Below, piece by piece: positions 1 to 8,451 of a stretch of DNA of 64,000 nucleotides. Both the position numbers and the translations under genes were made by a program. Below the pieces are notes generated by a model. It worked only from the letters and a program-made list of their open reading frames with translations, had not been told where the DNA came from and searched no databases. Positions within the stretch are counted from its first letter, which is position 1, and each line of letters starts with the position of its first letter. The stretch comes from JAEUJM01 sp044221555. GTDB taxonomy: Bacteria; Actinomycetota; Acidimicrobiia; Acidimicrobiales; DATDAH01. The stretch covers positions 1 through 64,000 of the forward strand of contig JBGAOY010000020.1 of NCBI GenBank assembly GCA_044221555.1, given 5' to 3'.

Positions 1-347
1 GAGGTGTGTGCGGTGGTGGTGTGGACGCCCGGGTTTCGGCCGCGTTTCGTCACTGTCCGTGGCCATCTCGGCGCCGATCGTCTGGGCCGTCCATTCTCGA
101 CGCAATAGCACGCGCTTTCCGATCGGTATTGCGTCAAGAATGGCGTAGGTTCCAGGTCCGACCACGCAGAGCGACATTCGGAGCGCCGGATGCCCGACAC
201 GCCACCCTCCCTCGCGGGTTTGGCTTCCTCTGACGGCGCACGGGCTGGCCGACACCCAGGCCCGGTTGACGCCGACGGCCGGCGCGTTGACTGCCGACCC
301 CACGACGCGTAAGCGGATGCAAAGCGCGGTCCGTCAGTGTCACCTGC
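1..347. other. Non-coding left end
   Basis: No frame here reads as a recognisable protein; the short open frames are arginine/proline-rich and look like chance GC-rich frames. The only structured element I see is the inverted repeat at 91-143. The stretch is probably the downstream flank of a gene outside the window plus the upstream region of the BTAD regulator at 348. Confidence 0.5.
91..143. terminator. Long inverted repeat, possible terminator
   Basis: Arms at 91-107 (CCATTCTCGACGCAATA) and 127-143 pair at 16 of 17 positions, with a 19-base loop. No T-run follows. It could end transcription entering from the left, or be a protein-binding palindrome upstream of the BTAD gene. A shorter related hairpin lies at 39361-39390. 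Confidence 0.45.
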
Positions 348-1475
348 ATGTCCACGACCGCCATCCGGGTGCTGGGCCCGCCCACCATCGTGAGCGACGG
401 GCGGGCCACGGTGATCACCGGCCTCCGCCACCAAGCCGTCCTCACCGTGCTCGCCCTCGAAGTGGGGCGACCGATGGACGCCGAGTCGCTCATCGGCGCG
501 GTGTGGGACGGTGACGCACCCCCGTCGGCCCGCAACACGCTCCAGGGCGTCGTGCGCCGCCTGCGAGGGCAACTGCCGCCGCGGGCCATCCTCACCGAGG
601 GATCGTCCTACCGCCTCGATCTGCCGTCGGCGTCGGTCGACGCGGTGGCCTTCTCCGAGCTGGTCGACGCGGCCAAGGCCGTCCCCCCGGCCGCCGCCCT
701 CGAACGACTCGAACGGGCCCTCGGCCTGTGGCGGGGCGTGCCGTTCGCCGAGCTGACCGGCGGGCGCTTCACCGTCGAGCGCGCGTACCTCGACGAGCGC
801 CGCCTCGTCGCCGAGGAGGACCGCTGCGAGGCGCTGCTCACGGTCGGGCGGGTGGCCGAAGCGGCCATCGAGCTCGAACGCCTCAGCGGGGAGGAACCGG
901 GACGCGAGCGCCGGTGGGCCCTGCTGATGACCGCGTTCTGCCGGGTCGACCGCCAGGCCGACGCGCTCCGCGCCTACCAGCGGGCCCGCGACGGACTGGC
1001 CCGACAGGTCGCCGTCGAGCCGGGAGCCCCCCCCTCCCGTGCTCGACGGCGCCAGCCTCCAGGGCCGGCCCGAGCTGATGGCGTCATGACGACGATCGAC
1101 GGTCGGGACGACGCAGAGCCGCCCGTCGACGGCCACGAACCCGTGCCGACCCCGATGCGCTTCACCGTCATGGACCGCCACGGCGACCGTGTGCACCTCG
1201 TGAGCGAGGACGACGAGGCGTTGTACGGCCACCCGTCGGTGTGCGAGGAGGTGTGGCAGGCGGCACTCACCGACGTGCCACCCAACTGGGAGATCGTCGA
1301 CCTGTCCCCGCCGACGGCGGCCGGCGGGACGACTGCCGACACGGAGACCTCGAGGGACCTCGAGGACTTCGCGGTCCGTAAGTACGAGCTGTTCGTCGCC
1401 TTCGTGGGCGCGGGATTCCAGCGGTGCGAGGCCCTCACCCTCGTGGCCGAGACCCTGCGCGGGGGCGAGGACTGA
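348..1475 (+). CDS. BTAD-type (SARP-like) regulator, apparently frameshifted into the next gene
   Basis: Residues 1-85 form an OmpR-like winged helix (VLGPPTIV, ALEVGRPMDAESLIGAVW) and about 90-228 a bacterial transcriptional activation domain of helical repeats ending RARDGLARQVAVEPGA. After this the frame loses all BTAD character and runs into a different protein. The switch falls on a run of eight C at 1027-1034. With one C fewer the gene would read EPGAPPPVLDGASLQGRPELMAS and stop at 1087-1089, giving about 246 residues and a stop overlapping the ATG at 1086. I infer an authentic regulator of that size with a homopolymer frameshift, real or a sequencing error. A genuine fusion is the alternative. 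Such proteins activate transcription of neighbouring genes, here probably the orphan gene and hydrolase downstream. Confidence 0.7.
   Translation: MSTTAIRVLGPPTIVSDGRATVITGLRHQAVLTVLALEVGRPMDAESLIGAVWDGDAPPSARNTLQGVVRRLRGQLPPRAILTEGSSYRLDLPSASVDAVAFSELVDAAKAVPPAAALERLERALGLWRGVPFAELTGGRFTVERAYLDERRLVAEEDRCEALLTVGRVAEAAIELERLSGEEPGRERRWALLMTAFCRVDRQADALRAYQRARDGLARQVAVEPGAPPSRARRRQPPGPARADGVMTTIDGRDDAEPPVDGHEPVPTPMRFTVMDRHGDRVHLVSEDDEALYGHPSVCEEVWQAALTDVPPNWEIVDLSPPTAAGGTTADTETSRDLEDFAVRKYELFVAFVGAGFQRCEALTLVAETLRGGED
1086..1475 (+). CDS. Small orphan protein, paralogue of the 24489-24884 product
   Basis: 129 residues starting MTTIDGRDD. I do not recognise a named family. The core RVHLVSEDDE, HPSVCEEVWQAAL, VPPNWEIVD and the C-terminal helix YELFVAFVGAGFQRCEAL are matched segment by segment by the minus-strand protein at 24489-24884, so the two are paralogues. 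No signal peptide or membrane segment is visible. The ATG overlaps the restored stop of the BTAD gene (ATGA), which implies translational coupling if the frameshift is corrected. The permuted NlpC/P60-like gene follows 23 bases later, so the three look like one operon. The function is unknown; being acidic and small, it could be an adaptor or immunity-like partner, which is speculation. Confidence 0.7.
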   Translation: MTTIDGRDDAEPPVDGHEPVPTPMRFTVMDRHGDRVHLVSEDDEALYGHPSVCEEVWQAALTDVPPNWEIVDLSPPTAAGGTTADTETSRDLEDFAVRKYELFVAFVGAGFQRCEALTLVAETLRGGED

Positions 1476-1498
1476 ACGACCCGGAGGAGCGATCGACG

Positions 1499-2965
1499 AT
1501 GACCACGGCACGCGACACCGCGCGCGGAGCAGACTCGCCTCCGATGCGCGACGTCACCCCCGACCACCTCCTGGTGACCGCCCGACGCGACGACTTCTTC
1601 GACGCGCTGCGCCCGGGTGACGTGTTGCTGTTCCAAGGTGCCGACTTCCTGGCGGGCCTCGCCCAGCTGACCGAGCGCCGCACCTGCTACCACTCGGCCA
1701 TCTATCTCGGCCCCGCCCCTGCCGCCGGCGACGGGTCGACGATCGAGCACGTGCTGGTGCACAACGTCTCCACGCTCTGGTGGCGGGATCTCGCGGCGGA
1801 GGGCGACAAGGAAGAGGGCGCCCTGCATCCGCCCCTGGAGGCGATCCTCGGTGCCGGGCCCGAGCGCAGCGCGTTCTTCGACCTCCTGGCCAAGCGCCTC
1901 GTCGAGAGGCATCTCGCCAACCCCTGGAACGAGGGTCCTGAGCAGCTCGCCGAACGGGCCCGTCAACTGGTGGCCGTCGGTGGCGTCGGCGCCGTCAGCG
2001 TGGACGGGTACCTCGACCGATGCCGGAGCGAGCGGCTCTACGGCGGCGACACGCGCGGCGGGGGTGTCCACCACGTTCGCTCCCTGGTCGCGCTCCGCCA
2101 TGAGCGCCTCGCCGCTCCCGACCTGGACCCGACCCTGCGTGAGGTCTCCGAGCACACCTTGGCGATCGCGGCGGAGGCGACCGCCGAGGACGCGACCGGG
2201 TTCAACGCCGCCGAGCTGCTGTCGGTCGTGCCCGAGTGCATCGATCGTCCCGGCTATCTCGAGTGGAGCCAGCTCAGCGCCCTGGCCGAGTACCCGTCGA
2301 ACCGGAGGCTCATGGCGCGGTTGTTCGGGCTGTCGAAGCGGGGTCGCGCCGCGCCGCCGGCACGCGAGCTGCTTCGACAACGGCTCCGCAGCGTCGACCC
2401 GTTCGACTTCTTCTTCCCGAACCAGGGAGGAGGGCCCGGCTGGATCTGCGCGTCGTATGTGATCGCGACGTACACCAAAGCGGACTTCACGCTCGATGCC
2501 GGGTGTATCGAGGACGTCAAGCTGTCAGGCCCGAACGGCACCCAGGTCCCGCTCAGCACCCCTCGCGACCTGTGGGACTGCGTGCGGCTCGTTCCCGTGG
2601 CGATGTTCGTGCGCGGGCCCGAGCGATGGCGGCCTGCACCTGCCGACGCACCGGTACCGGCGACCGCGTCGCTCGCGCCGGGCGGAGACGACGTCGTCGG
2701 CGATGCCATGTTCGTCGATTTCAGTGGTGGGCTCGACGCTGCCTCGGTCGAGCTCGCCCCGGGGCTGCAGGTCCCCGTCGTGGCGGGTCCCGCCTCCGCG
2801 GACGCGGCCGATCGTTTCGCCAGGGATGCGGTCTCGTGGCGCTGGTCGACCGTGGACGCGGACCCAGCCAGCACGCCCCGACCCGCCCGCACTCGCCGGC
2901 GTCTGACTCGACGACGGGCCAGAGATGGCGAGCACTGGACACCCGACAGCCCGGGCTCCGGCTGA
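1499..2965 (+). CDS. Permuted NlpC/P60-like (YiiX/YebB-type) cysteine hydrolase
   Basis: 488 residues from the ATG at 1499, preceded by GGAGGAG at good spacing. The N-terminus has LRPGDVLLFQG (about 38-47) and CYHSAIYLG with His65. Near residue 317 GWICASYVIATYTKADF supplies a candidate catalytic Cys. His before Cys is the circularly permuted order of YiiX/YebB-like NlpC/P60 proteins, which cleave amide or thioester bonds in peptidoglycan or lipid substrates. About 240 residues of family-unrelated helical sequence separate the two halves, and the C-terminal 100 residues are low-complexity and Arg-rich. No signal peptide is seen, so the enzyme is probably cytoplasmic. It is the last gene of the BTAD/orphan operon and converges on the next gene with 24 bases between. 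Confidence 0.65.
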   Translation: MTTARDTARGADSPPMRDVTPDHLLVTARRDDFFDALRPGDVLLFQGADFLAGLAQLTERRTCYHSAIYLGPAPAAGDGSTIEHVLVHNVSTLWWRDLAAEGDKEEGALHPPLEAILGAGPERSAFFDLLAKRLVERHLANPWNEGPEQLAERARQLVAVGGVGAVSVDGYLDRCRSERLYGGDTRGGGVHHVRSLVALRHERLAAPDLDPTLREVSEHTLAIAAEATAEDATGFNAAELLSVVPECIDRPGYLEWSQLSALAEYPSNRRLMARLFGLSKRGRAAPPARELLRQRLRSVDPFDFFFPNQGGGPGWICASYVIATYTKADFTLDAGCIEDVKLSGPNGTQVPLSTPRDLWDCVRLVPVAMFVRGPERWRPAPADAPVPATASLAPGGDDVVGDAMFVDFSGGLDAASVELAPGLQVPVVAGPASADAADRFARDAVSWRWSTVDADPASTPRPARTRRRLTRRRARDGEHWTPDSPGSG

Positions 2966-2989
2966 TGTGCTCGGCGCGCTGGGGAAGCG

Positions 2990-5900
2990 TCAGCGCCGGT
3001 CGTCGACGCAGCGGGCGGCCCAAGCGGTGGCCCCCAGGCGGTCACAGAGCGCATCGGCGGCGTCGAGCAGCACGGTGGCCCGGTCGGCGTCGCCCTGCTG
3101 GCGAGCCAGCAACGCGAGCGCCCGATCCGCGGGACCGAGGGTCGTGATCATCGAGCCCATCACCACGAAGCGGCCCGACCAGGGCTCGAGCAGTTCGGCG
3201 AGGTAGGTCGCCCGGATGGGATCGGGCGGCAGGCGGTCGGCCAGGTCGGCGGCCATCGTGAGCACCGACGGCCAGAACTCGTTCCGCGCCAAGCGGGGCA
3301 CCCAGGCGATCACTGCGTCGAGCGAGGCCTGGGCCGCGGTGACGTCGCCCGCCTCGGCCTGTGCGATCCCGGCGCCGATCCGCCACAGCGGGTTGTGGGG
3401 CTCGGCCTCGACCACGTCCTCCACCACCGAGCGGATCTCGGCCGTGCGCCGGGCGTGGAACAGGTTGAAGTAGAGCCCTGCTTTGAACGCGCCGTCGGCG
3501 TCGGGGATGTCCTTCTCGAGGCCGTAGGTCACGGCTTCGGCGGCAAGCACGTCGGCGTCGTCGAAGCAGCCGTCCATCTGGGCGAGGGTGGCGCGCTGCA
3601 TCATCGCGAACCAGGTCGTGCGGGGATGACGCGTGGCCGCCGCCAGCGCGGCATGGCGCTCCCGGTAGGCCTCCGCGTCGGCACGGTCGCCGACCTGGAT
3701 GCCCGTGCGCAGGCGGCCGAGAAGGCCGACGTGGAGCAGGTGATCGTCACCACGAGCCGCGGCGAGCTCGAGGAGCTCATCGAGGAGGCGACCGTTGCCC
3801 TCGACGTCGCCCGCCCAGTGACCGACGCTCTGGCGGGTGAACAGGGCCGAGGCCAGCGCACCGGAGTCACCGAGCGCCCGCGCCCGGGCCACCACCTCGT
3901 CGGCGAACGCGACCAGCGAGGACCCGGCCACCGCGGCGTCGCCGCGCCCGAACTGGTTCACCTCGCCGGCCCAGGCCGCGTCGAGCTCGACGCGCCGGAC
4001 CGGATCGCCACCGTCGCCGAACCGACGGCGGGCCTCCTCCAGGAGCTCGAGGCGGGGCCCGACGAGCCGAACCGACCGGCCACGGTCGTCGATCTCGAGC
4101 GCGACCCGGGTCAGCACGTCCACGGCACCGAGGCGGCGGCTCTCGTCGGCGACCGCCAGGTACTGCCGGCGCGAACCGTCCCAGTCGCCGCACACGCAAG
4201 CCAGGTGCGCCCGGCGCAGGTCCACGTCGAAGCGCTCGTCATCGCGGAGCACCGCGGCCAGCCGATCGTCGGCGGCGAGGCGGTCGAGCAGGCGCAGCTC
4301 CTGGTCGGGATCGAGGTCCGCGGCGAGCCGATCGGCGGCGAGCAGCGTGCGGGCGTGGAGCTCGACCGGGTCCAGCACGTTCCCCGCTTCGAGACCGTGG
4401 TGGGCCGCCGCGACCAGACGCCCGTCGGCGACGGCCTGATCGGAGAGCGCCCGGTGGCCCCGCCGACGACGAGGCCCGGACACGCGGCGCTGGAGCACAG
4501 TCTGGTAGAGCGCGTGACCGAAGCTGTAGCGGTCGTCCGAGCCGCTGGGGTCCCTGACCAGCCCGCGCTCCAGCGCAGGCTCGAGGTCCACGATGACCTC
4601 GGCGGCCGACCGCCCGGTCACGGCGACCACCTCGTCGACGACGAAGTCGAGCCCGGCGAGGGCCGCCGCCTCGAGCGCGCTCAGCGTCGCCGGCGCCATG
4701 CCGGCGAGGCGGTCGTCGACGAGCGCCGCCGCCCGCTCCGAGGGCTCGATCCCCCGCAGCTCGGCGAGGAACGAGGTCCCGTCGAAGGAGCGGAACTGCT
4801 GGAGCACCAGCGGGTTGCCGGCGCTGAGCTCGGCGATCCGAACGGCCTCGTCGACAGTGCACGGCACCCCGCGACGGGCGAGCAGCTCGCGAGCGGCACG
4901 GGCGTCGAGCCCGGGGAGGTCGACCGACGCCGTCGCGCCGGCGAGCTCGGCGAGCAACCCCCGCACGTCCGGGTCGTCGGCTCCGGGTCGGGCCGCCACC
5001 AGGACCCGTACCCGCGCCGGCAGGCCGCGACCCAGCACCGCGCGGGTGAGCGCGACCGAGCTGGTCCCGGCCCACTGGAGGTCGTCGAGCACCACCAGGA
5101 TCGGGACCACGGCGCCGAGCAGGCCGAGAAGGTCGGCGACCGCTTCGAACAACCGGAAGCGGGACGCGGGGTCGGCGTCGAACCCGGAGCCGACGTCGCG
5201 CCCTGTCCCGTAGGCCGGCACCAGGCGCGCGAGCGGCTCGCGCACCGCGGCGGGGAGGGCCGCGGCCAGGCCGTCCGGCAACTGCTGCACCGCGGTCGAC
5301 AGGATCTGACCCCATGCCTCGTAGGGCAGGTACCGCTCGGGGCTGTGTCGACCGTAGAGGGTGAGCACTCCCTGATCGGCCAGGCGCCGGGCCAGCTCCG
5401 CCACCAGGTGGGTCTTGCCGGCACCAGGCTCGGCGACCACCACCGAGACCCGCTCGCTCGCGGGTCGATCCGCCGTCACCCGCGTGACGATCTCGGCGAG
5501 GACCGCCTCGCGGCCCACGAGGGTCCCCGGCGGGAAGACCTCCAGCGCCGCGCCCACCCGCATCGGGCCGTCCGGGGGGCCCTCGCCGGCCCATGCCGCG
5601 AGGAAGCGCGCCCGAGGATCCATGGCCGCGGCATCGTCGGGCGGGTCGACGCCGAGGGTCAGCACGGCCCGCTCGGCGGCCTGCAGCTCGGGGCCCGGTC
5701 GGATCCCGAGCTCCTCGACGAGCCCCCGGCGGGCGCGCTGGTAGGCGTCGAGCGCGTCGGCCGTCCGCCCGGCCGCACCGAGTGCGCCGACCAGCAGGGC
5801 CCAACGGTGCTCGTCGTAGGGCGTGCGGGCCACGAGCGGCTCGAGGTGATCGATCGCGTCCGTGGTCCGACCGAGCTGCAGCAGGAGCGCGGCCAGGCGG

Positions 5901-6400
5901 TCCTCGGCCCGGGTCCGGCGCTCGCCCAGTGAGCGACGGAGTCCCTCCACACACGGGAGGTCGCCCAGCCCCTCGACCGGATCCCCGGCCCAGAGCGCGA
6001 CAGCGCGCTCCAGCGCATCGGCGGCGACCTCGGCGAGGCCCTGGCGCTCGGCGGCCGCGGCCTCGTTGACGAGCGCGTCGAAGCAGCCGAGGTCGACCCG
6101 GTCGACGGGGGCGTTCATGACGTACCCCGCCCCCGTCCACGCGACGTCGACCTCGTCCGGCAACTGGTGGCGCAGGTGGGAGACCTGCACCTGGATGCGG
6201 TTGACGGCCGTGGCCGGTGGATCGTGCCACAGGGCGTCGACCAGGCGATCGACCGAGACGGGCCGGCCCAGGTCTGCGGCCAGGAGCGCCAGCACCGCTC
6301 GCCGTTGCGGCCCCCCGGCCACCACCGCGGCCGCGTCGCCCGCCACGATCGAGACGGGCCCCAGCACCCGAACGGTCGGGCCAGCCACTCCCGATCCCAC
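2990..6400 (-). CDS. Large BTAD-AAA ATPase transcriptional regulator
   Basis: About 1136 residues. Order of domains: winged helix (VRVLGPVSIV through ALWHDPPA), BTAD (to QRARRGLVEELGIRPGPELQ), then an AAA/NACHT-like ATPase beginning GTLVGREAVLAEI with Walker A AEPGAGKTHL and Walker B LVVLDDLQWA, and a long TPR-like helical C-terminus. No LuxR helix-turn-helix is seen at the end. This is the architecture of AfsR/MalT-like STAND regulators, which oligomerise on ligand and nucleotide binding and activate promoters. I chose GTG at 6400 because TACCGT lies 7 bases upstream, a leaderless arrangement; a TTG 18 bases earlier is possible. It faces the BTAD operon tail to tail, so two BTAD regulators flank the hydrolase. 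Confidence 0.85.
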   Translation of the reverse strand: MGSGVAGPTVRVLGPVSIVAGDAAAVVAGGPQRRAVLALLAADLGRPVSVDRLVDALWHDPPATAVNRIQVQVSHLRHQLPDEVDVAWTGAGYVMNAPVDRVDLGCFDALVNEAAAAERQGLAEVAADALERAVALWAGDPVEGLGDLPCVEGLRRSLGERRTRAEDRLAALLLQLGRTTDAIDHLEPLVARTPYDEHRWALLVGALGAAGRTADALDAYQRARRGLVEELGIRPGPELQAAERAVLTLGVDPPDDAAAMDPRARFLAAWAGEGPPDGPMRVGAALEVFPPGTLVGREAVLAEIVTRVTADRPASERVSVVVAEPGAGKTHLVAELARRLADQGVLTLYGRHSPERYLPYEAWGQILSTAVQQLPDGLAAALPAAVREPLARLVPAYGTGRDVGSGFDADPASRFRLFEAVADLLGLLGAVVPILVVLDDLQWAGTSSVALTRAVLGRGLPARVRVLVAARPGADDPDVRGLLAELAGATASVDLPGLDARAARELLARRGVPCTVDEAVRIAELSAGNPLVLQQFRSFDGTSFLAELRGIEPSERAAALVDDRLAGMAPATLSALEAAALAGLDFVVDEVVAVTGRSAAEVIVDLEPALERGLVRDPSGSDDRYSFGHALYQTVLQRRVSGPRRRRGHRALSDQAVADGRLVAAAHHGLEAGNVLDPVELHARTLLAADRLAADLDPDQELRLLDRLAADDRLAAVLRDDERFDVDLRRAHLACVCGDWDGSRRQYLAVADESRRLGAVDVLTRVALEIDDRGRSVRLVGPRLELLEEARRRFGDGGDPVRRVELDAAWAGEVNQFGRGDAAVAGSSLVAFADEVVARARALGDSGALASALFTRQSVGHWAGDVEGNGRLLDELLELAAARGDDHLLHVGLLGRLRTGIQVGDRADAEAYRERHAALAAATRHPRTTWFAMMQRATLAQMDGCFDDADVLAAEAVTYGLEKDIPDADGAFKAGLYFNLFHARRTAEIRSVVEDVVEAEPHNPLWRIGAGIAQAEAGDVTAAQASLDAVIAWVPRLARNEFWPSVLTMAADLADRLPPDPIRATYLAELLEPWSGRFVVMGSMITTLGPADRALALLARQQGDADRATVLLDAADALCDRLGATAWAARCVDDRR

Positions 6401-6407
6401 GCAGCCA

Positions 6408-6413
6408 ACGGTA
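6408..6413 (-). promoter_or_regulatory. -10 element (TACCGT), leaderless start for BTAD-AAA gene
   Basis: On the minus strand TACCGT is followed by 7 bases and then GTG at 6400, so transcription would begin at or next to the start codon. No ribosome binding site is visible, which fits a leaderless mRNA. Confidence 0.5.
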
Positions 6414-6497
6414 CCCAAACCTGGTCGCCGAGGGCGCGACGTCCACGACGCCGGCGATCGACGCGCTGCTCCGACCTCGAATCCGAGGTGTGGCAGG

Positions 6498-6503
6498 TAG
6501 GTT
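6498..6503 (+). promoter_or_regulatory. -10 element (TAGGTT) for the phosphomutase operon
   Basis: TAGGTT lies 10 bases before the ATG at 6514, leaving a leader of only a few bases. It is divergent from the BTAD-AAA promoter about 90 bases away. Confidence 0.4.
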
Positions 6504-6513
6504 CACCAGGGTC

Positions 6514-7167
6514 ATGGCCACCAGAACCGCGAAGCCGCCGGCCCCCACGCTCGTGTTGCTGGTCCGCCACGGGCAGACCCCGACGACGGGCAAGACGCTG
6601 CCGGGACGAGCGAAGGGGCTGCACCTCGCGCCGAAGGGCGTCGAGCAGGCCGAGGCCGCGGCCGAGCGCATCCGTCCCCTCGCTGCGAAGATCAGCGCCG
6701 TCTACGCCTCACCGCTCGAGCGCACCCAGGAGACCGCCGCCCCGATCGCCAAGGCCGTGCGCAAGCGGGTGCGCACCGACGCCGGGCTGCTGGAGTGCGA
6801 TTTCGGGCGCTGGACCGGGTCGAACCTGAAGGACCTCGCGAAGCTGCCGGAATGGAAGACGGTGCAGAAGTACCCGAGCGGCTTCCGGTTCCCCAGGGGC
6901 GAGTCGTTCGCGGAGATGCAGGCTCGCATCACCGGCGCCATCGACCACGTGGTGGCCCGCCACCCCGGCGGCACGGTCGTGGCCGTGTCGCACGCCGACC
7001 CCATCAAGGCCGCGGTGGCCCAGGCCCTCGGCACCCATCTCGACCTGTTCCAGCGCATCGTGATCTCGCCGTGCTCGATCACTGCCATCCTGTACACCCC
7101 CACCGGCCCCGTGGTGCTGTCGGTGAACTCCACCGGCGGCGACCTGGCCGCGCTGGCGCCGTCGTGA
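6514..7167 (+). CDS. Histidine phosphatase, MSMEG_4193-type putative phosphomutase
   Basis: 217 residues from ATG 6514. LVLLVRHGQTPTTGKTLPGRAKGLHL carries the phosphorylated His19 of the RHG motif. YASPLERTQETAAPIA and VVAVSHADPIKAAVAQ supply the other family signatures, including the second catalytic His. The substrate is not known, and naming it phosphomutase follows the actinobacterial family name only. It leads a three-gene operon with the DUF3090 and SCO1664-type genes, a trio conserved in actinobacteria and, in Streptomyces, located beside the mycothiol ligase gene. A link to mycothiol or inositol-phosphate chemistry is inference; no mycothiol gene lies in this window. Confidence 0.88.
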   Translation: MATRTAKPPAPTLVLLVRHGQTPTTGKTLPGRAKGLHLAPKGVEQAEAAAERIRPLAAKISAVYASPLERTQETAAPIAKAVRKRVRTDAGLLECDFGRWTGSNLKDLAKLPEWKTVQKYPSGFRFPRGESFAEMQARITGAIDHVVARHPGGTVVAVSHADPIKAAVAQALGTHLDLFQRIVISPCSITAILYTPTGPVVLSVNSTGGDLAALAPS

Positions 7168-7192
7168 CCCTGATCGAGGAGACCCACCACCC

Positions 7193-7699
7193 ATGAGCAC
7201 GTCGTTCCGGTTCGACGAGCCTCAGGTGTTCACCGCGGGGGTGGTCGGCGAGCCGGGTGCCCGTACCTTCTTCCTGCAGGCGGTCGAGGCCGGCCAGGTG
7301 GTCAGCCTCAAGTGCGAGAAGCAGCAGGTGGGGGCGCTGGCCGAGTACCTGGCCACGCTGCTCGGTGACCTGCCACCGATCGAGACCACCCTCGATCCGG
7401 AGCTGCTCGAGTTGTCCACCCCGGTGCTGGCCGAGTGGACGGCGGGGTCGATGGGCGTGGCCTACGACGACGACGAGCGGCGGTTCGTGATCGTCATCGA
7501 CGAGTTGGTGGCCGACGACGAGACCGAGACGCCCGGCGTCGCCCGCTTCCGCATCACGGCCGAGCAGGTGGCGGCGTTCGTGCCGCACGCCGAGCGACTG
7601 GTCGGCAGTGGCCGTCCACCCTGCCCCCTGTGCGGGCGACCGATGAACCCCGACGGCCACGCCTGTCCCCGCAGCAACGGCCACACCCGGCCGGACTGA
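7193..7699 (+). CDS. DUF3090 family protein (TIGR03847 type)
   Basis: 168 residues. The N-terminus MSTSFRFDEPQVFTAGVVGEPGARTFFLQA and the following VSLKCEKQQVGALAEYLATLL are characteristic of this actinobacterial family, as is the C-terminal CPLCGRPMNPDGHACPR, a four-Cys CxxC...C motif that could bind zinc. The molecular function is unknown. It begins 25 bases after the phosphatase and its stop precedes the next GTG by only 2 bases, so the three genes are almost certainly co-transcribed. Soluble, with no signal peptide. Confidence 0.88.
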   Translation: MSTSFRFDEPQVFTAGVVGEPGARTFFLQAVEAGQVVSLKCEKQQVGALAEYLATLLGDLPPIETTLDPELLELSTPVLAEWTAGSMGVAYDDDERRFVIVIDELVADDETETPGVARFRITAEQVAAFVPHAERLVGSGRPPCPLCGRPMNPDGHACPRSNGHTRPD

Positions 7700-7701
7700 G
7701 C

Positions 7702-8406
7702 GTGGGCGACGGCGATCGCCTGCTGGCGCTGCTGGCTGATGCCGACATCGCGGTGCAGGGCCGCATGCCGTGGAGCTCGAACGCCACGTTCCTCGTCGAG
7801 CTGACGCTCGGCGACGAGCACACCCACGCCGTGTACAAGCCCGTCCGCGGCGAGCGCCCGCTCTGGGACTTCCCACCCGGCCTGGGCAAACGGGAGACCG
7901 CCGCCTGGGAGCTGTCGGAGGCGCTCGGCTGGGGCGTGGTGCCGCCCACCGTCCTGCGCGACGGGCCCCTCGGCGAGGGCTCGGTGCAGCTCTTCGTGGA
8001 CGCGGACTTCGAGCAGCACTACTTCACCCTGCTGGAGGACGAGACCTTCCACCCCCAGCTCCGGCGGCTGGCGGCGTTCGACGTCGTCGCCAACAACACC
8101 GACCGCAAGGGTGGCCACTGCCTGCTGGCGAGCGACGGGCGCATCTTCGGCATCGACCACGGACTGGCCTTCCACGAGGACTTCAAGCTGCGGACGGTGA
8201 TATGGGACTTCGGCGGCGAGCCCGTCCCCGAGGACCTGCTGGCCGACCTCGAGGGCCTGATCGAACGCGGCCCACCGCCGGCGCTGGCCGAGCTCCTGAC
8301 GCCCGTCGAGTGCCGGGCGATGATGTTCCGTGCGCGGGCGCTGGTGGACGACGGCCGGTTCCCCGTGGACCGGTCCGGTCGCCAGTACCCCTGGCCGCTC
8401 GTCTGA
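7702..8406 (+). CDS. SCO1664 family protein, PI3/4-kinase-like fold (TIGR03843)
   Basis: 234 residues from the GTG at 7702. AVYKPVRGERPLWDFP looks like a nucleotide-binding lysine region, AAFDVVANNTDRKGGHCLL like a catalytic loop with Asp and Asn, and GIDHGLAFH like the metal-binding DxG-type motif. This gives distant kinase similarity (phosphatidylinositol 3/4-kinase-like, and HipA-like in layout). The substrate is unknown. It is the last gene of the phosphatase/DUF3090 operon. A phosphatase and a kinase-like protein together suggest opposing reactions on one substrate, which is inference. Confidence 0.85.
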   Translation: MGDGDRLLALLADADIAVQGRMPWSSNATFLVELTLGDEHTHAVYKPVRGERPLWDFPPGLGKRETAAWELSEALGWGVVPPTVLRDGPLGEGSVQLFVDADFEQHYFTLLEDETFHPQLRRLAAFDVVANNTDRKGGHCLLASDGRIFGIDHGLAFHEDFKLRTVIWDFGGEPVPEDLLADLEGLIERGPPPALAELLTPVECRAMMFRARALVDDGRFPVDRSGRQYPWPLV

Positions 8407-8451
8407 CCGGGGTCCTTCCGGTCCCAGGCCAAGCAGTCGCTCCGGCGCCGC

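Noticed and set aside
3395..5932. Long open frame on the plus strand opposite the BTAD-AAA gene
   Set aside because: It is the antisense of clear winged-helix, BTAD and ATPase motifs on the minus strand and has no protein character. Long antisense frames are expected at this G+C content.
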